Shown: piece by piece, positions 23,379-32,588 of the stretch
Layout of the letters: each line of letters starts with the position of its first letter
Position numbering within the stretch: position 1 is the stretch's first letter
Assembly (NCBI RefSeq): GCF_039521745.1
Contig: NZ_BAAACT010000042.1
Source of the DNA: Faecalicatena contorta
Lineage (GTDB): Bacteria > Bacillota > Clostridia > Lachnospirales > Lachnospiraceae
Strand: one strand, 5' to 3'
Length of the DNA stretch: 64,000 bases
The notes under the pieces: model-generated
What the model saw: only the letters and a program-made list of their open reading frames with translations
Databases searched by the model: none
What the model was told of the DNA's origin: nothing
Position numbers and translations under genes: made by a program

Positions 23379-24143
23379 ATGCTCGCAATAGAGAGACGGA
23401 ATGAAATATTAGAAAAGCTTCAGGCTGAACGGCGTGTAGTGGTAAGTGAGCTGAGCCAGATATATGATGTGTCTGAAGAGACAATCCGGAGGGATCTGGA
23501 AAAACTGGTGAATGACGGCTATGCCATAAAAAGCTATGGCGGAGCAGTTATTAATGAAAATGTGAACATCGATCTTCCATTTAATATCCGAAAGAACCGC
23601 AACGTTGTTGGAAAACAGCGGATTGCAGAACTTGTGAACAAAATGGTCCACGATGGAGACAGCATCATGCTGGACGGCAGCTCGACAGCAGTTTATATCG
23701 CAAAGGCATTAAAAGAGAAAAAAAACCTGACGCTGATTACAAATTCAATTGAGATTATCATTGAATTGTTTGATGTGCCTGACTGGAGCGTACTGTCAAC
23801 CGGCGGCGTATCCAGGGAAGGTTCATTTGCGCTCGTGGGGCCGCAGACGGATAAGATGCTTCGTTCTTATCACGTGGATAAGTCGATAATTTCCTGTAAA
23901 GGAGTTGACCTTGCTTCCGGTCTTACAGATTCGGATGAGCTTCACGCGAATAACAAGAAAACCATGCTGGAATCAGGAAAACAGAAAATTCTGGCAATAG
24001 ACAGCAGTAAATTTGATCAAATTGCGTTTACAGCGATCGGAATGCTGGAAGATATAACGACTGTTGTTACTGATGAAAAACCCGAGGCCAAATGGCTTCA
24101 GGCATTTGAAGAGTTAGGGATAGAGTGCATCTACCCGGAATAA
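23379..24143 (+). CDS. DeoR-family transcriptional regulator
   Basis: A 254-residue DeoR-type regulator. N-terminal winged helix-turn-helix (IERRNEILEKLQAERRVVVSELSQIYDVSEETIRRDLEKL), then a DeoRC sugar-phosphate sensing domain with the GGAV hinge, LDGSSTAVYIAKAL and NSIEII segments. It lies in the microcompartment operon, so it probably responds to a phosphorylated deoxysugar or DHAP-type metabolite and controls this locus. The candidate operator is the AAACAACAAAA repeat at the two promoters. The start is 23379 (ATG, 7 bp after GGGAGG) rather than the GTG at 23376. Confidence 0.9.
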   Translation: MLAIERRNEILEKLQAERRVVVSELSQIYDVSEETIRRDLEKLVNDGYAIKSYGGAVINENVNIDLPFNIRKNRNVVGKQRIAELVNKMVHDGDSIMLDGSSTAVYIAKALKEKKNLTLITNSIEIIIELFDVPDWSVLSTGGVSREGSFALVGPQTDKMLRSYHVDKSIISCKGVDLASGLTDSDELHANNKKTMLESGKQKILAIDSSKFDQIAFTAIGMLEDITTVVTDEKPEAKWLQAFEELGIECIYPE

Positions 24144-24155
24144 AGGAAAAACACA

Positions 24156-25301
24156 ATGAAAAGCTTTGAGATTAAGACTAAAGTATATTTTGGCGATCAG
24201 GCGCTGGATCGTCTGGCAGAAATCCCATACAGCAAGGTACTGGTAATCACTGATCCGTTTATGGCTCAGAGCAGTATGATTAATCTGATTACCGATCCTC
24301 TTAAAAAGGGAAAGATAGAATTTGACATTTTCAAGGATGTTGTGCCGGATCCTCCGATCGAAAAAATCAGTGAAGGTGTCAAAAAGATGCTGGAATATAA
24401 GCCGGACGCGATTGTCGCAGTCGGCGGGGGATCTGCCATTGATTCCTCCAAATCAATCCGTGAGTTTGCACTTCGTGTGGACAATTACGGGGAAGTCGGA
24501 CTGATCGCTATACCGACGACAAGCGGAACTGGTTCAGAAGTTACATCCTTCGCGGTTGTATCCGATCCGAAAGAACAGATGAAATACCCTCTGGTTTCCA
24601 GAGATCTGACACCGGATGAGGCAATCCTGGATGCCGAGCTTGTTAAGAGTGTGCCGCCTTCAATTACAGCGGACACCGGAATGGATGTATTTACGCACGC
24701 GCTCGAGGCCTGTGTAAGCACAAACAGAAATGATTTTTCAACGGCGCTTGCAGAGAAAGCAATCGAAATCTGCGGCGTATTCCTGCTCCGTGCATATCTG
24801 GACGGAAATGATACCCATGCGCGCCAGAAGATGCATTCCGCATCCTGCCTGGCAGGGCTGGCATTCAATTCCGCGTCATTGGGACTAAACCATGGAATGG
24901 CACATCAGCTTGGCGCGACATTCCACATCCCGCACGGACGGGCAAACGCAATGCTGCTTCCCCATATCATTGAGTTCAACAGTGATATCAACAAGCACAG
25001 TAAGAGCCGTACGGAGTATCTGCCGGCTGTGAAAAGATACTCCACAGTGGCACAGCTGCTGGGACTGAGCAGTTATAATAAGATCATGACGGTAAGATCA
25101 CTCGTGAACTGGGTACAGTTCATGCTGAAAGAGATGGATATACCGCTCTCCATATCACAGATGGGGACAATCTCTGAAGAAGAGTACTTCAATGCCATAG
25201 ATCATATGGCAGATGGGGCAATGGCAGATGGGTGTACGGATACAAATCCACGCGTGCCACGGAAGGCGGATGTAGTACAAATCTATAAAAACCTCTGGTA
25301 A
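24156..25301 (+). CDS. pduQ: iron-containing alcohol dehydrogenase, PduQ-like
   Basis: Family III iron alcohol dehydrogenase of 381 residues, reducing propanal to 1-propanol with NADH. Characteristic segments: AVGGGSAIDSSKSI, IPTTSGTGSEVTSFAV, DTGMDVFTHALEACVS, and the iron-ligand His residues in GLNHGMAHQLGATFHIPHGRAN. The length and the start MKSFEIKTKVYFG fit PduQ. No N-terminal encapsulation helix is visible, unlike the zinc enzyme at 17289. It follows the DeoR gene by 12 bp, the last gene of the locus. It might instead act on lactaldehyde (propanediol oxidoreductase role). Confidence 0.88.
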   Translation: MKSFEIKTKVYFGDQALDRLAEIPYSKVLVITDPFMAQSSMINLITDPLKKGKIEFDIFKDVVPDPPIEKISEGVKKMLEYKPDAIVAVGGGSAIDSSKSIREFALRVDNYGEVGLIAIPTTSGTGSEVTSFAVVSDPKEQMKYPLVSRDLTPDEAILDAELVKSVPPSITADTGMDVFTHALEACVSTNRNDFSTALAEKAIEICGVFLLRAYLDGNDTHARQKMHSASCLAGLAFNSASLGLNHGMAHQLGATFHIPHGRANAMLLPHIIEFNSDINKHSKSRTEYLPAVKRYSTVAQLLGLSSYNKIMTVRSLVNWVQFMLKEMDIPLSISQMGTISEEEYFNAIDHMADGAMADGCTDTNPRVPRKADVVQIYKNLW

Positions 25302-25511
25302 CGGTTGGGGGCGGAGGGGAATTGGCTGGTATGGGGGCGCCGCTCTTACTCAGCTATGCGCATCCAGGCGGCAGAGCCCCTCCTTCTCGGAAGGCCTTGT
25401 ATGGGAGCTGCGGATGGAATTGGCGATGGCGTGGTTTTATGGGCTGGGGAGAGCTTTTTATGTGTAGGCGCCCCCTATCTTCCGCTCGCATAATCTGCTC
25501 GCTAATCTCAT

Positions 25512-25540
25512 TTGACGGGGGGATGGGGAGTGTGTATAAT
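25512..25540 (+). promoter_or_regulatory. promoter directly in front of the EAL gene
   Basis: TTGACG (25512-25517) and TATAAT (25535-25540), 17 bp apart. Transcription would begin near 25547, the same base as the most likely ATG, implying little or no leader. The preceding gap 25302-25511 holds no recognisable gene. Confidence 0.7.
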
Positions 25541-25546
25541 TGGGAT

Positions 25547-27808
25547 ATGAATAGAAAAAATAGAAGACAAAGGAAATTGTATATTGATATTATTGCTGTT
25601 ATTGCCGTGACTGTTTTGCTGGCAGTCTTTTTTACGTGGAAGTTTCAGCAGTCTTCAGAGGGGAAGGTTTTGAATACTCTTTCTGAGATATCTTGCCAGA
25701 GCGTGAATGTGATTCAGGAGGAGGTTGAAAAGAATAAGACGCTTTTGACGAATCTGGCAATTTACATTAGTGAGGGGGGAACGAAGGATATTGATGTGCT
25801 GATTGAGCGGCTTGTGAATGTGGATAAGATGAACGGGTTTAAGCGGATGGGGATTATCCGGGATGATTACTTTGGGAAGGCTACCGATGGCAGGGGATTT
25901 GTGCCGGATCGGGAGAGTATTCAGGAGCGGTTCCAGGCTGCAATGGAAGGGGAAACAGTGGTTTCGGATCGTCTCAAGGATTTGGATGACGGGAAAGATA
26001 TTACTCTTTACAGTACTCCGATTAATTGGGAGGATGGTACAAGGTATGTTTTGTTCGGAGCATATGAGATCGAGTATTATAAGGAGATTTTGTCCGTATC
26101 GACATTCGGAGGGGAAGGGTACAGTTACATTATTCGAAAAAATGGGGACTGTGTCATTGACTCTGAAAACAAAAATGGGAACTCATTTGAGAATTATTAT
26201 GATTATATTCTGGAGGAATCGGAGGATAACAGGGAGGGCATGCGGCGGCTTCAGGAAGATATAGATGCCTTCCGGGACGGATTCGTGACTTTTCAGACGG
26301 AAAAAGGCAGCCGCTATGTATATTACCAGCCTCTGGAGATCAATGACTGGTATCTGATGAGCGTGATACCGGAAGCGGTAGTTGAGACTCATATCAATGG
26401 GCCTATGGCTACGGCCTATGCAATCCTGCTGGTGTGTCTGCTTGGAATCCTGTATTTGGCATGCAGGGTGTACCTGATCCAGAAGGCGGGCAGGAAGATG
26501 CTGGAGCGGGCGGCGTATGTAGATGAAGTTACCGGAGATGCTTCGTACGCCAAATTCATGCTGGATGCCCAGAAGCTTCTGCATACATATACGGATAAAA
26601 AGTATGCCCTTGCTGTATTGAATATAAAAAGGTTCCAGTACATCAATGACCTGTATGGTTATGAGGAGGGAGACCGGGCGCTGAAACGCGTGATGAAGGC
26701 GCTGAGGGCGGCAGTCGGAACCTATGAGTGCGCGGCAAGAATGCAGTCTGATCATTATGCCGTATTACTGGTATACCAGGATCAGAAACAATTGCAGGAG
26801 CGCCTGGATATGATTCTGAAAAAAATCGAATGCGAGGCTGATAACCGCGTTGGGGATACCCCTTATGTGCTAAAAGTGCAGGCCGGGGTCTATATGGTGC
26901 AGCAGCAGGAGGAAATGCTGGAATCCATGCTGGACCGGGCGGCTATGGCGGCGCGGTCGGAATATAACCCGGAGATTAATTCGTGTAATTTTTACAGCGA
27001 GACTATCCGCAGCCGTATGCTGCGGAATAGAGAGATTGAGGATCATTTTTCGGAAGCACTTAAAAATCAGGAGTTCTACCTGTGTTACCAACCCAAATTC
27101 CATGTGGAAGAACAGCGGTTCTGCGGCGCCGAAGCCCTGGTCAGATGGGAAGATCCTAAGACAGGGGCTATCAGCCCGTCGGAGTTTATTCCTGTTCTGG
27201 AACACAGTGGCAGCATCGTGGAACTGGATGAATTCGTGCTTGAGATGGCTTGCAGCCAGATACAACGGTGGCTTCGGGAGGGCATTGAAGTTCTGCCTGT
27301 CTCGGTTAATGTATCACAGCTGCATTTATACAGGCTGAATTTTGTAGAACGGTATCTGGAGATCATTGACCGGCATCAGATCCCGCATGAGCTGATACAG
27401 CTGGAAATGACCGAAACGGCGCTGTTCTCCAATGAAGATATTCTTTCTGAGAGCCTGGAAGAACTCCGCAGCAGGGGAATCCGGATATTAATGGATGATT
27501 TTGGCTCCGGATATTCATCGGTTACGATGCTCAAGTCTATGCCGATTGATATCCTGAAGATTGATAAGAGCATGGTCGATTCCGTGGAAGACAATGAAAA
27601 GGTAAGGCTGATCCTGAGCAGTATTATCAGGCTCGCACAGTCGCTTCATATCAGCGTAACCGCGGAGGGCGTAGAAGATAAAGCACAGTATGATATATTA
27701 AAAAGTATGAAGATAGATGACATACAGGGATATTATTGCGCCAGGCCAATGTCTGCAGATCAGTATGCTTGTATTTTGAAAGCACCTCAAAAAAAGTATG
27801 AATTTTAA
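25547..27808 (+). CDS. membrane cyclic-di-GMP phosphodiesterase (Cache-degenerate GGDEF-EAL)
   Basis: A 753-residue signalling enzyme. Membrane helix at about 11-30, an extracellular sensor region resembling dCache (about 35-280), a second helix at about 287-311, a GGDEF-like domain and a C-terminal EAL domain. The GGDEF site is degenerate (SDHYA at 401-405), so it should not make c-di-GMP. The EAL site looks intact: EALVR at 529-533, ETALF-containing loop, DDFGSGYSS from 650, KIDKSMV and AEGVED. It therefore probably hydrolyses c-di-GMP in response to an external ligand. The ATG at 25547 coincides with the predicted transcription start; an alternative ATG at 25523 would overlap the promoter. 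Confidence 0.88.
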   Translation: MNRKNRRQRKLYIDIIAVIAVTVLLAVFFTWKFQQSSEGKVLNTLSEISCQSVNVIQEEVEKNKTLLTNLAIYISEGGTKDIDVLIERLVNVDKMNGFKRMGIIRDDYFGKATDGRGFVPDRESIQERFQAAMEGETVVSDRLKDLDDGKDITLYSTPINWEDGTRYVLFGAYEIEYYKEILSVSTFGGEGYSYIIRKNGDCVIDSENKNGNSFENYYDYILEESEDNREGMRRLQEDIDAFRDGFVTFQTEKGSRYVYYQPLEINDWYLMSVIPEAVVETHINGPMATAYAILLVCLLGILYLACRVYLIQKAGRKMLERAAYVDEVTGDASYAKFMLDAQKLLHTYTDKKYALAVLNIKRFQYINDLYGYEEGDRALKRVMKALRAAVGTYECAARMQSDHYAVLLVYQDQKQLQERLDMILKKIECEADNRVGDTPYVLKVQAGVYMVQQQEEMLESMLDRAAMAARSEYNPEINSCNFYSETIRSRMLRNREIEDHFSEALKNQEFYLCYQPKFHVEEQRFCGAEALVRWEDPKTGAISPSEFIPVLEHSGSIVELDEFVLEMACSQIQRWLREGIEVLPVSVNVSQLHLYRLNFVERYLEIIDRHQIPHELIQLEMTETALFSNEDILSESLEELRSRGIRILMDDFGSGYSSVTMLKSMPIDILKIDKSMVDSVEDNEKVRLILSSIIRLAQSLHISVTAEGVEDKAQYDILKSMKIDDIQGYYCARPMSADQYACILKAPQKKYEF

Positions 27809-27929
27809 AAACGTGAGTATAATTGCTCTGTGCAAGGGGGCAAGTAGATATAAGAATAGAGTTTCTCCAGCGAAACTCGCGCCTGCAGCGGTCGCATAGC
27901 GGCATCTACTGCTTACGCCGCAGTGCGCA

Positions 27930-27967
27930 TCCCGCCGGGCGGGCTTTTTATCTATGAGATAAAAAAG
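27930..27967. terminator. bidirectional terminator region
   Basis: CCCGCC/GGGCGGG followed by CTTTTTA ends the EAL transcript. The adjacent TTTTTATCT/AGATAAAAAA stem (about 27945-27966) can serve both strands between convergent genes. Confidence 0.75.
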
Positions 27968-27978
27968 GCATGAAAGCG

Positions 27979-28857
27979 CTAATCCCTCCATGCCTTTCTG
28001 TATGCCAGTGGGGTGGCGCCTTCCCTGGCCTTAAATAGATTGATAAAATGTGTCACATTGTTCATTCCGGCTTCAAAGGCAATCTCACTGACCGGTAGAT
28101 CGGAATACTTTAGAAGTTCCTTTGCGTAGGAAATGCGGGCAGTGATAATATATTCGTGGATTGTGACGCCGATATATTTTTTGAATTCTTTTAAGATATA
28201 ATAGCGGCTGCGGTGGGTAAATTCTTCAAAATATGACAGCGGGAGGCCGGATTTAAAATTCTTATCTATTTCCCGCACGATTTGCCTGATATAATCCGGG
28301 ATCAGAAAGGTATCTGCGTTATTTGTAGCTGTCTGAAGCAGCAGTTCTGTCAGCATACCGTTGATTAAATTGGATGTGACCAGCTCGGTGGTCAGATCCT
28401 TTTTTTGATTGAGCGCAATAATCCGCCAGAGTGTGCGCTCCATGAAAAATTCATCGCGCACGCTCAATATCTGAAACCCGTTTCTGGTAAATTCCTTGTA
28501 ATAACCCAACGCACTGTTTCCGTTAAAATGAATCCACAGGATCTCCCAATCTTCCTCCCGGTCCGTGCGGTAGAGATGGCGCTGTTCGCAGTTGATATAA
28601 AAACACTGCCCCTTTGTAATCGGATAAGTCTGCCCTTCATATTCCAGATATCCTTTGCCCGATACCGTGTAGACGATCAGAAAGGAGTCCAGATTCTCCC
28701 GTTCTGAAAAATAGGGATGGAACGTTTTAAAATAACCTACCTCCTGCGTATAGAAATAGGTGGACCGTGCTGTACTGCTGGGCGTGAGTATCATCCGGAT
28801 GGAGTCTTCACTCCAGGTGTGGGAGCCGCGCTCCAAAACCTTTGCGTTCTGTCTCAT
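27979..28857 (-). CDS. AraC-family regulator
   Basis: A 292-residue regulator. The N-terminal half is an AraC-type cupin sugar-binding domain (FLIVYTVSGKGYLEYEGQTYPITKGQCFYI). The C-terminal 100 residues hold two helix-turn-helix motifs (LPLSYFEEFTHRSRYYILKEFKKYIG and LPVSEIAFEAGMNNVTHFINLFKAREGATPLAYRKA). It is divergent from the isomerase-like gene at 28998, sharing a 140-bp control region, so it is the obvious candidate to regulate it. The first HTH is somewhat degenerate in sequence. The effector is probably a sugar. Confidence 0.9.
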   Translation of the reverse strand: MRQNAKVLERGSHTWSEDSIRMILTPSSTARSTYFYTQEVGYFKTFHPYFSERENLDSFLIVYTVSGKGYLEYEGQTYPITKGQCFYINCEQRHLYRTDREEDWEILWIHFNGNSALGYYKEFTRNGFQILSVRDEFFMERTLWRIIALNQKKDLTTELVTSNLINGMLTELLLQTATNNADTFLIPDYIRQIVREIDKNFKSGLPLSYFEEFTHRSRYYILKEFKKYIGVTIHEYIITARISYAKELLKYSDLPVSEIAFEAGMNNVTHFINLFKAREGATPLAYRKAWRD

Positions 28858-28997
28858 AATGTCACCACAACATTCTGTTATTTTTAAACAATTTGCTTGG
28901 ATGCAATCTCTATTTTACAGGAATATAATGGGTTTGTAAACATGAATAGAAACAATACTAATATATTATTTTTGTCATGAAAACAGGAGGAAAAACG

Positions 28998-30500
28998 ATG
29001 AATACAAGAAAACAAGTAAAAAAACCAAGAATCGGAATTTATTCCATGGGACTGAAGCATTACTGGGGGCAGTTTCCGGGGCTGCGGGAACGGCTGATAG
29101 AATATGGGGAATTTATCGCAGGAAAAGTACAAGAATTCGGGGCAGATACCTGCTTCTATGGATTGGTGGACTGTGAACAGGAAGGGAAAAAAGCGGGAGA
29201 GTATTTCAATGAGAACCATGTGGATCTGATACTGGCGCATTCCGCGACTTATGTTACGAGTGCATCGGTGCTCCCGCTGCATCAGATCTGCAGCGCACCG
29301 GTCGTGATTCTAAACCTGCAGCCTGCGGCAAAGATTAATTATGAGAAGACGACGACCGGGGAATGGCTGGCACACTGCGGTGCGTGTCCGGTGCCTGAGC
29401 TTTCCAATGCCTTCCACCGTGCCGGAATCAAATACCGGGTTGTAAATGGCCTGTTGGGACTGGACCATACGCCAGAGATATCTCTTGCCGATGAAGATAC
29501 CGCACAGCGCCCGGAGGCGAAGCGGGCGTGGAGGCAGATTGAAGAGTGGGTTCAGGCCGCCAAAGTAAAATGCGGCCTCAGGGGGGCCAGGTTTGGGTTC
29601 CTTGGCAATACCTACAGTGGCATGCTGGATATGTACAGCGATTTTACCATGTTTCAGGCACAGACCGGCGCCCATCTGCAGGTATTGGAAATGTGTGATC
29701 TGGACAGGCACCTGCAAAGTGTGACAGAAGAAGAGACAGCGGCAAAAAGAAAGGAGATCGAGGCGTTTTTTACGATAAGCGAAGATGCGGCGGCAGACCC
29801 TCTTGCCCAGAAACCGACGGATGAGCAGATGAACTGGTCGGCAAGAGTGGCTGTGGCACAGGAGAAACTGGTGGAAGAGTTCGGTCTGGATGCATTGACC
29901 TATTATTATCACGGGGCGCCGGGAGGGCATTACGAAGAGGTGCAGGGAGGCTTTATTGTCGGGCATTCTCTTTTAACAGCCAGGGGAATTCCGTGCGCCG
30001 GGGAGGGAGACCTGAAAACCTGCCTGGCGATGAAGATATGCGACATCCTTGGTAAGGGCGGGAGCTTCTGTGAAATTGTTACGGCAGATTATGAAGACGG
30101 CACCATTCTTCTGGGGCATGACGGCCCGTTCCATCTGGAGATCGCAAAAGGAAAGCCAATCTTAAGAGGGATGGGGCTGTACCATGGGAAACAGGGGACC
30201 GGCGTATCTGTGGAAGCCAAAGTGCGCACCGGCGACATTACTAACCTGGGATGTACCCAGACCGTGGACGGAAAGCTCAAGTTTATCATCACGGAGGCGG
30301 AGTCGACGGACGGCGACATCATGACTATAGGAAACACCCAGACCCCTGTTAAGTTCAAAAAGGATCCGGATTCTTATATGGATGAATGGTTTGCAGAGGC
30401 GCCGACACATCATTTTGCAATGAGCATCGGGCACAATGCATCCCTTTATGAGAAAGTTGCAGATTTGCTTGAGATACCAGCAGTGGTATTAGATAAATAA
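28998..30500 (+). CDS. L-arabinose/L-fucose isomerase-like protein
   Basis: A 500-residue protein of the AraA/FucI superfamily, which isomerises aldoses to ketoses with Mn. Candidate active-site segments include GEGDLKT (Glu), GHDGPFH (His) and THHFAMSIGHN (His). Sequence is well diverged from the canonical E. coli AraA, and the substrate cannot be named. The start at 28998 follows AGGAGG at 28985-28990. It is a single gene under a divergent AraC regulator and the converging histidine kinase gene lies beyond. With arabinofuranosidases at the left end of the window, an arabinose-type role is plausible but no kinase or epimerase is adjacent. Confidence 0.8.
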   Translation: MNTRKQVKKPRIGIYSMGLKHYWGQFPGLRERLIEYGEFIAGKVQEFGADTCFYGLVDCEQEGKKAGEYFNENHVDLILAHSATYVTSASVLPLHQICSAPVVILNLQPAAKINYEKTTTGEWLAHCGACPVPELSNAFHRAGIKYRVVNGLLGLDHTPEISLADEDTAQRPEAKRAWRQIEEWVQAAKVKCGLRGARFGFLGNTYSGMLDMYSDFTMFQAQTGAHLQVLEMCDLDRHLQSVTEEETAAKRKEIEAFFTISEDAAADPLAQKPTDEQMNWSARVAVAQEKLVEEFGLDALTYYYHGAPGGHYEEVQGGFIVGHSLLTARGIPCAGEGDLKTCLAMKICDILGKGGSFCEIVTADYEDGTILLGHDGPFHLEIAKGKPILRGMGLYHGKQGTGVSVEAKVRTGDITNLGCTQTVDGKLKFIITEAESTDGDIMTIGNTQTPVKFKKDPDSYMDEWFAEAPTHHFAMSIGHNASLYEKVADLLEIPAVVLDK

Positions 30501-30557
30501 AAGTATATGGAAGATCAACAGGCGCGGGACCGGCTTATCAAACTCATGATTGTGAGT

Positions 30558-32588
30558 TTAGAGCATCTGGCGCCTGTATTCTTCGGGTGTGTAACCGAAC
30601 CGCTCTTTAAATTCGTTAAAGAACTGTTGTGTGTCGTTGTATCCGCATTCCGAGGCAATCTCGTATATATTTATTTCCGGGCGGGACAGCAGGGTCATAG
30701 CCTGGATAAAATGGCTTTCTTTCAGCAGATCCTCCGGACTGCTTTCCTCTTTGGCATCTGCGATTCCATCCTGGGGATAGCGTGCAGGCAGACGTATCTC
30801 CACCTCGGTGCCGCTGCCGCGGGTACTGGAATAGGTCAGCCCATACCCCGGACCGTACATCAGCTGCAGCCGGCGGTGTGTGTTATAGACCGCAATCTTC
30901 GAACCTTTTCCACCGGAGGAGCCGTGTCCTGTCAGTATATCATCCAGTTTTTCTTCGGAGATGCCCACACCGTTATCGGAAATCAGAATCACAATATCCT
31001 CCTCCTCCAGCCATCCGGTAAGGACGATGGTTCCCTGTTTGGACTCCTTTTCCAGGATGCCGTGCAGGACACAGTTCTCAATGACCGGCTGGAAGGTCAG
31101 CTTTGGGATTGAGTACTCGAGCAGATTATCCGGGATATCGATCAGAAAATCAATGGTGTCATGGAAGCGCATATTCTGCAGCTGGACATAGATGGAAACA
31201 TGCTCCAGTTCATCTGCTATGGTGCTGAGGCTCTGTTTTCTGCTCAACGTCAGCTTATAGAAACGGGACAGCTTCTGGACCGCAGAGGTTACATCCTGGG
31301 AGCGGCCCTGCTGGGACAGCCAGTTGATCATATCCATTGTATTATAGAGAAAATGTGGATTGATCTGTGCCTGCAGAGAATTAAATTCCGCTACCCGCAG
31401 ATCCTCGGCGGCCTTGGCCTGCTCATCCATAAGCTGGTTAATCACGCGGGTCATATAATTATAGGTGGAGATCAGATCCCCGATCTCATCGTAAGTGTCT
31501 GCGTCAGGCAGTGCCACGGGCGGTCCGATTCGCGACTTCGCCATCTGATTGATGACGGCTGACAGCCTGTTCGTAATGGAATGGGAGAGCAGCGTGGCAA
31601 TGAGGAATGCGATCAGGATACACGCCACATAAACCAGGATAAAGCCTGCCATAATCGTAATACTTTTCGTAATCATGGGCTGGGACGGCATGGCCACGAC
31701 CATGTACCAGTCCGTATTTTTTATGCTGTAAAAGCCGGCGTATACGTCCTCCCCCAGAACCCGCTTTAAAATAAAGTTATTGGAGGACATAAAATGTTCC
31801 TGCACCTCATCATATCCGAAATGATAGGCGCCGGATAATGCCGGATCCGATGTGGCCACAAGACTGTCCCTGTCATTGATGATGTAGGCCACGTTGCTGC
31901 TGGAAGACAGGTTGTCTTTTAACAGGCTGTCGAAATAGTCCTGGGAAAAATAGATCGCCAGGTAGCAGGGAACCCGTTTGCCCTCATAAATAATACTCGA
32001 TTTTGTTATGTATGCCATTTCCCCGTTATGCCTGATCTCATAAGAGCCAAGATAGAAAGACGGACAGAAAAGCGTGCGCAGCGACGGAGCCCCGTTAAAT
32101 ATCCCATACCAGTAGGTTCCCCAGGCATTATTGATCGGAAGGATGGTATTGCACATCGGATAATTTGAAAAGATACGATCTGTCCGTGGAATATCTATAT
32201 ACAGTTTTACATCTGTGATCAGAGAGCCATCCGTGGCTTCTTTGATTGTCTCCAAAAAGATGTCTGCAGAATTACCATCTGCAAGGCCGCTCAGTGTTTC
32301 TGTCCGGGCGGAGCTGACAATCTGATGGTAGAACTCTTCCCCTGTAATCTGGTCATGAAGCCGGAGTATGCGGGAAACGGCATCCTCAATCAGCGGGGCT
32401 GTCTGCGTGGATGCATTCTGCTCCGTACGGATGGTGTCTGCAATGATCATGTCATAAAGTTTCGTATAGAAAAAGATGGCAAGCACGATCATGGGGATCG
32501 TTGCGATCACCAAATGTGTAATCGTAAACTTGGTCTGAAGCTTCAGATTCTTATATAAACTGCCGTTTTTCTTTGTATGTAATTTCAT
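30558..32588 (-). CDS. YesM-type histidine kinase fused to a half AraC DNA-binding domain
   Basis: A 676-residue sensor kinase. Membrane helices at about 22-41 and 309-331 bracket an extracellular Cache-like sensor; HAMP follows. The phospho-acceptor is His412 in QAQINPHFLYNT, and the ATPase domain has Asn505 (VIENCVLHG) and DNGVG at 538-542. After the kinase fold ends near 602 there is a linker and then residues 628-676, which read as the second helix-turn-helix of an AraC domain (LLS..INIYEIASECGYND..FFNEFKERFGYTPEEYRR). Kinases of this class normally stop after the ATPase domain. It overlaps the response regulator gene by 4 bases (ATGA) and is co-transcribed with it, divergent from the rhamnose transporter. 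Confidence 0.88.
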   Translation of the reverse strand: MKLHTKKNGSLYKNLKLQTKFTITHLVIATIPMIVLAIFFYTKLYDMIIADTIRTEQNASTQTAPLIEDAVSRILRLHDQITGEEFYHQIVSSARTETLSGLADGNSADIFLETIKEATDGSLITDVKLYIDIPRTDRIFSNYPMCNTILPINNAWGTYWYGIFNGAPSLRTLFCPSFYLGSYEIRHNGEMAYITKSSIIYEGKRVPCYLAIYFSQDYFDSLLKDNLSSSSNVAYIINDRDSLVATSDPALSGAYHFGYDEVQEHFMSSNNFILKRVLGEDVYAGFYSIKNTDWYMVVAMPSQPMITKSITIMAGFILVYVACILIAFLIATLLSHSITNRLSAVINQMAKSRIGPPVALPDADTYDEIGDLISTYNYMTRVINQLMDEQAKAAEDLRVAEFNSLQAQINPHFLYNTMDMINWLSQQGRSQDVTSAVQKLSRFYKLTLSRKQSLSTIADELEHVSIYVQLQNMRFHDTIDFLIDIPDNLLEYSIPKLTFQPVIENCVLHGILEKESKQGTIVLTGWLEEEDIVILISDNGVGISEEKLDDILTGHGSSGGKGSKIAVYNTHRRLQLMYGPGYGLTYSSTRGSGTEVEIRLPARYPQDGIADAKEESSPEDLLKESHFIQAMTLLSRPEINIYEIASECGYNDTQQFFNEFKERFGYTPEEYRRQML

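Noticed and set aside
25305..25493. Short frames in the gap before the EAL gene
   Set aside because: No ribosome site, GC-rich low-complexity translation and no family resemblance.
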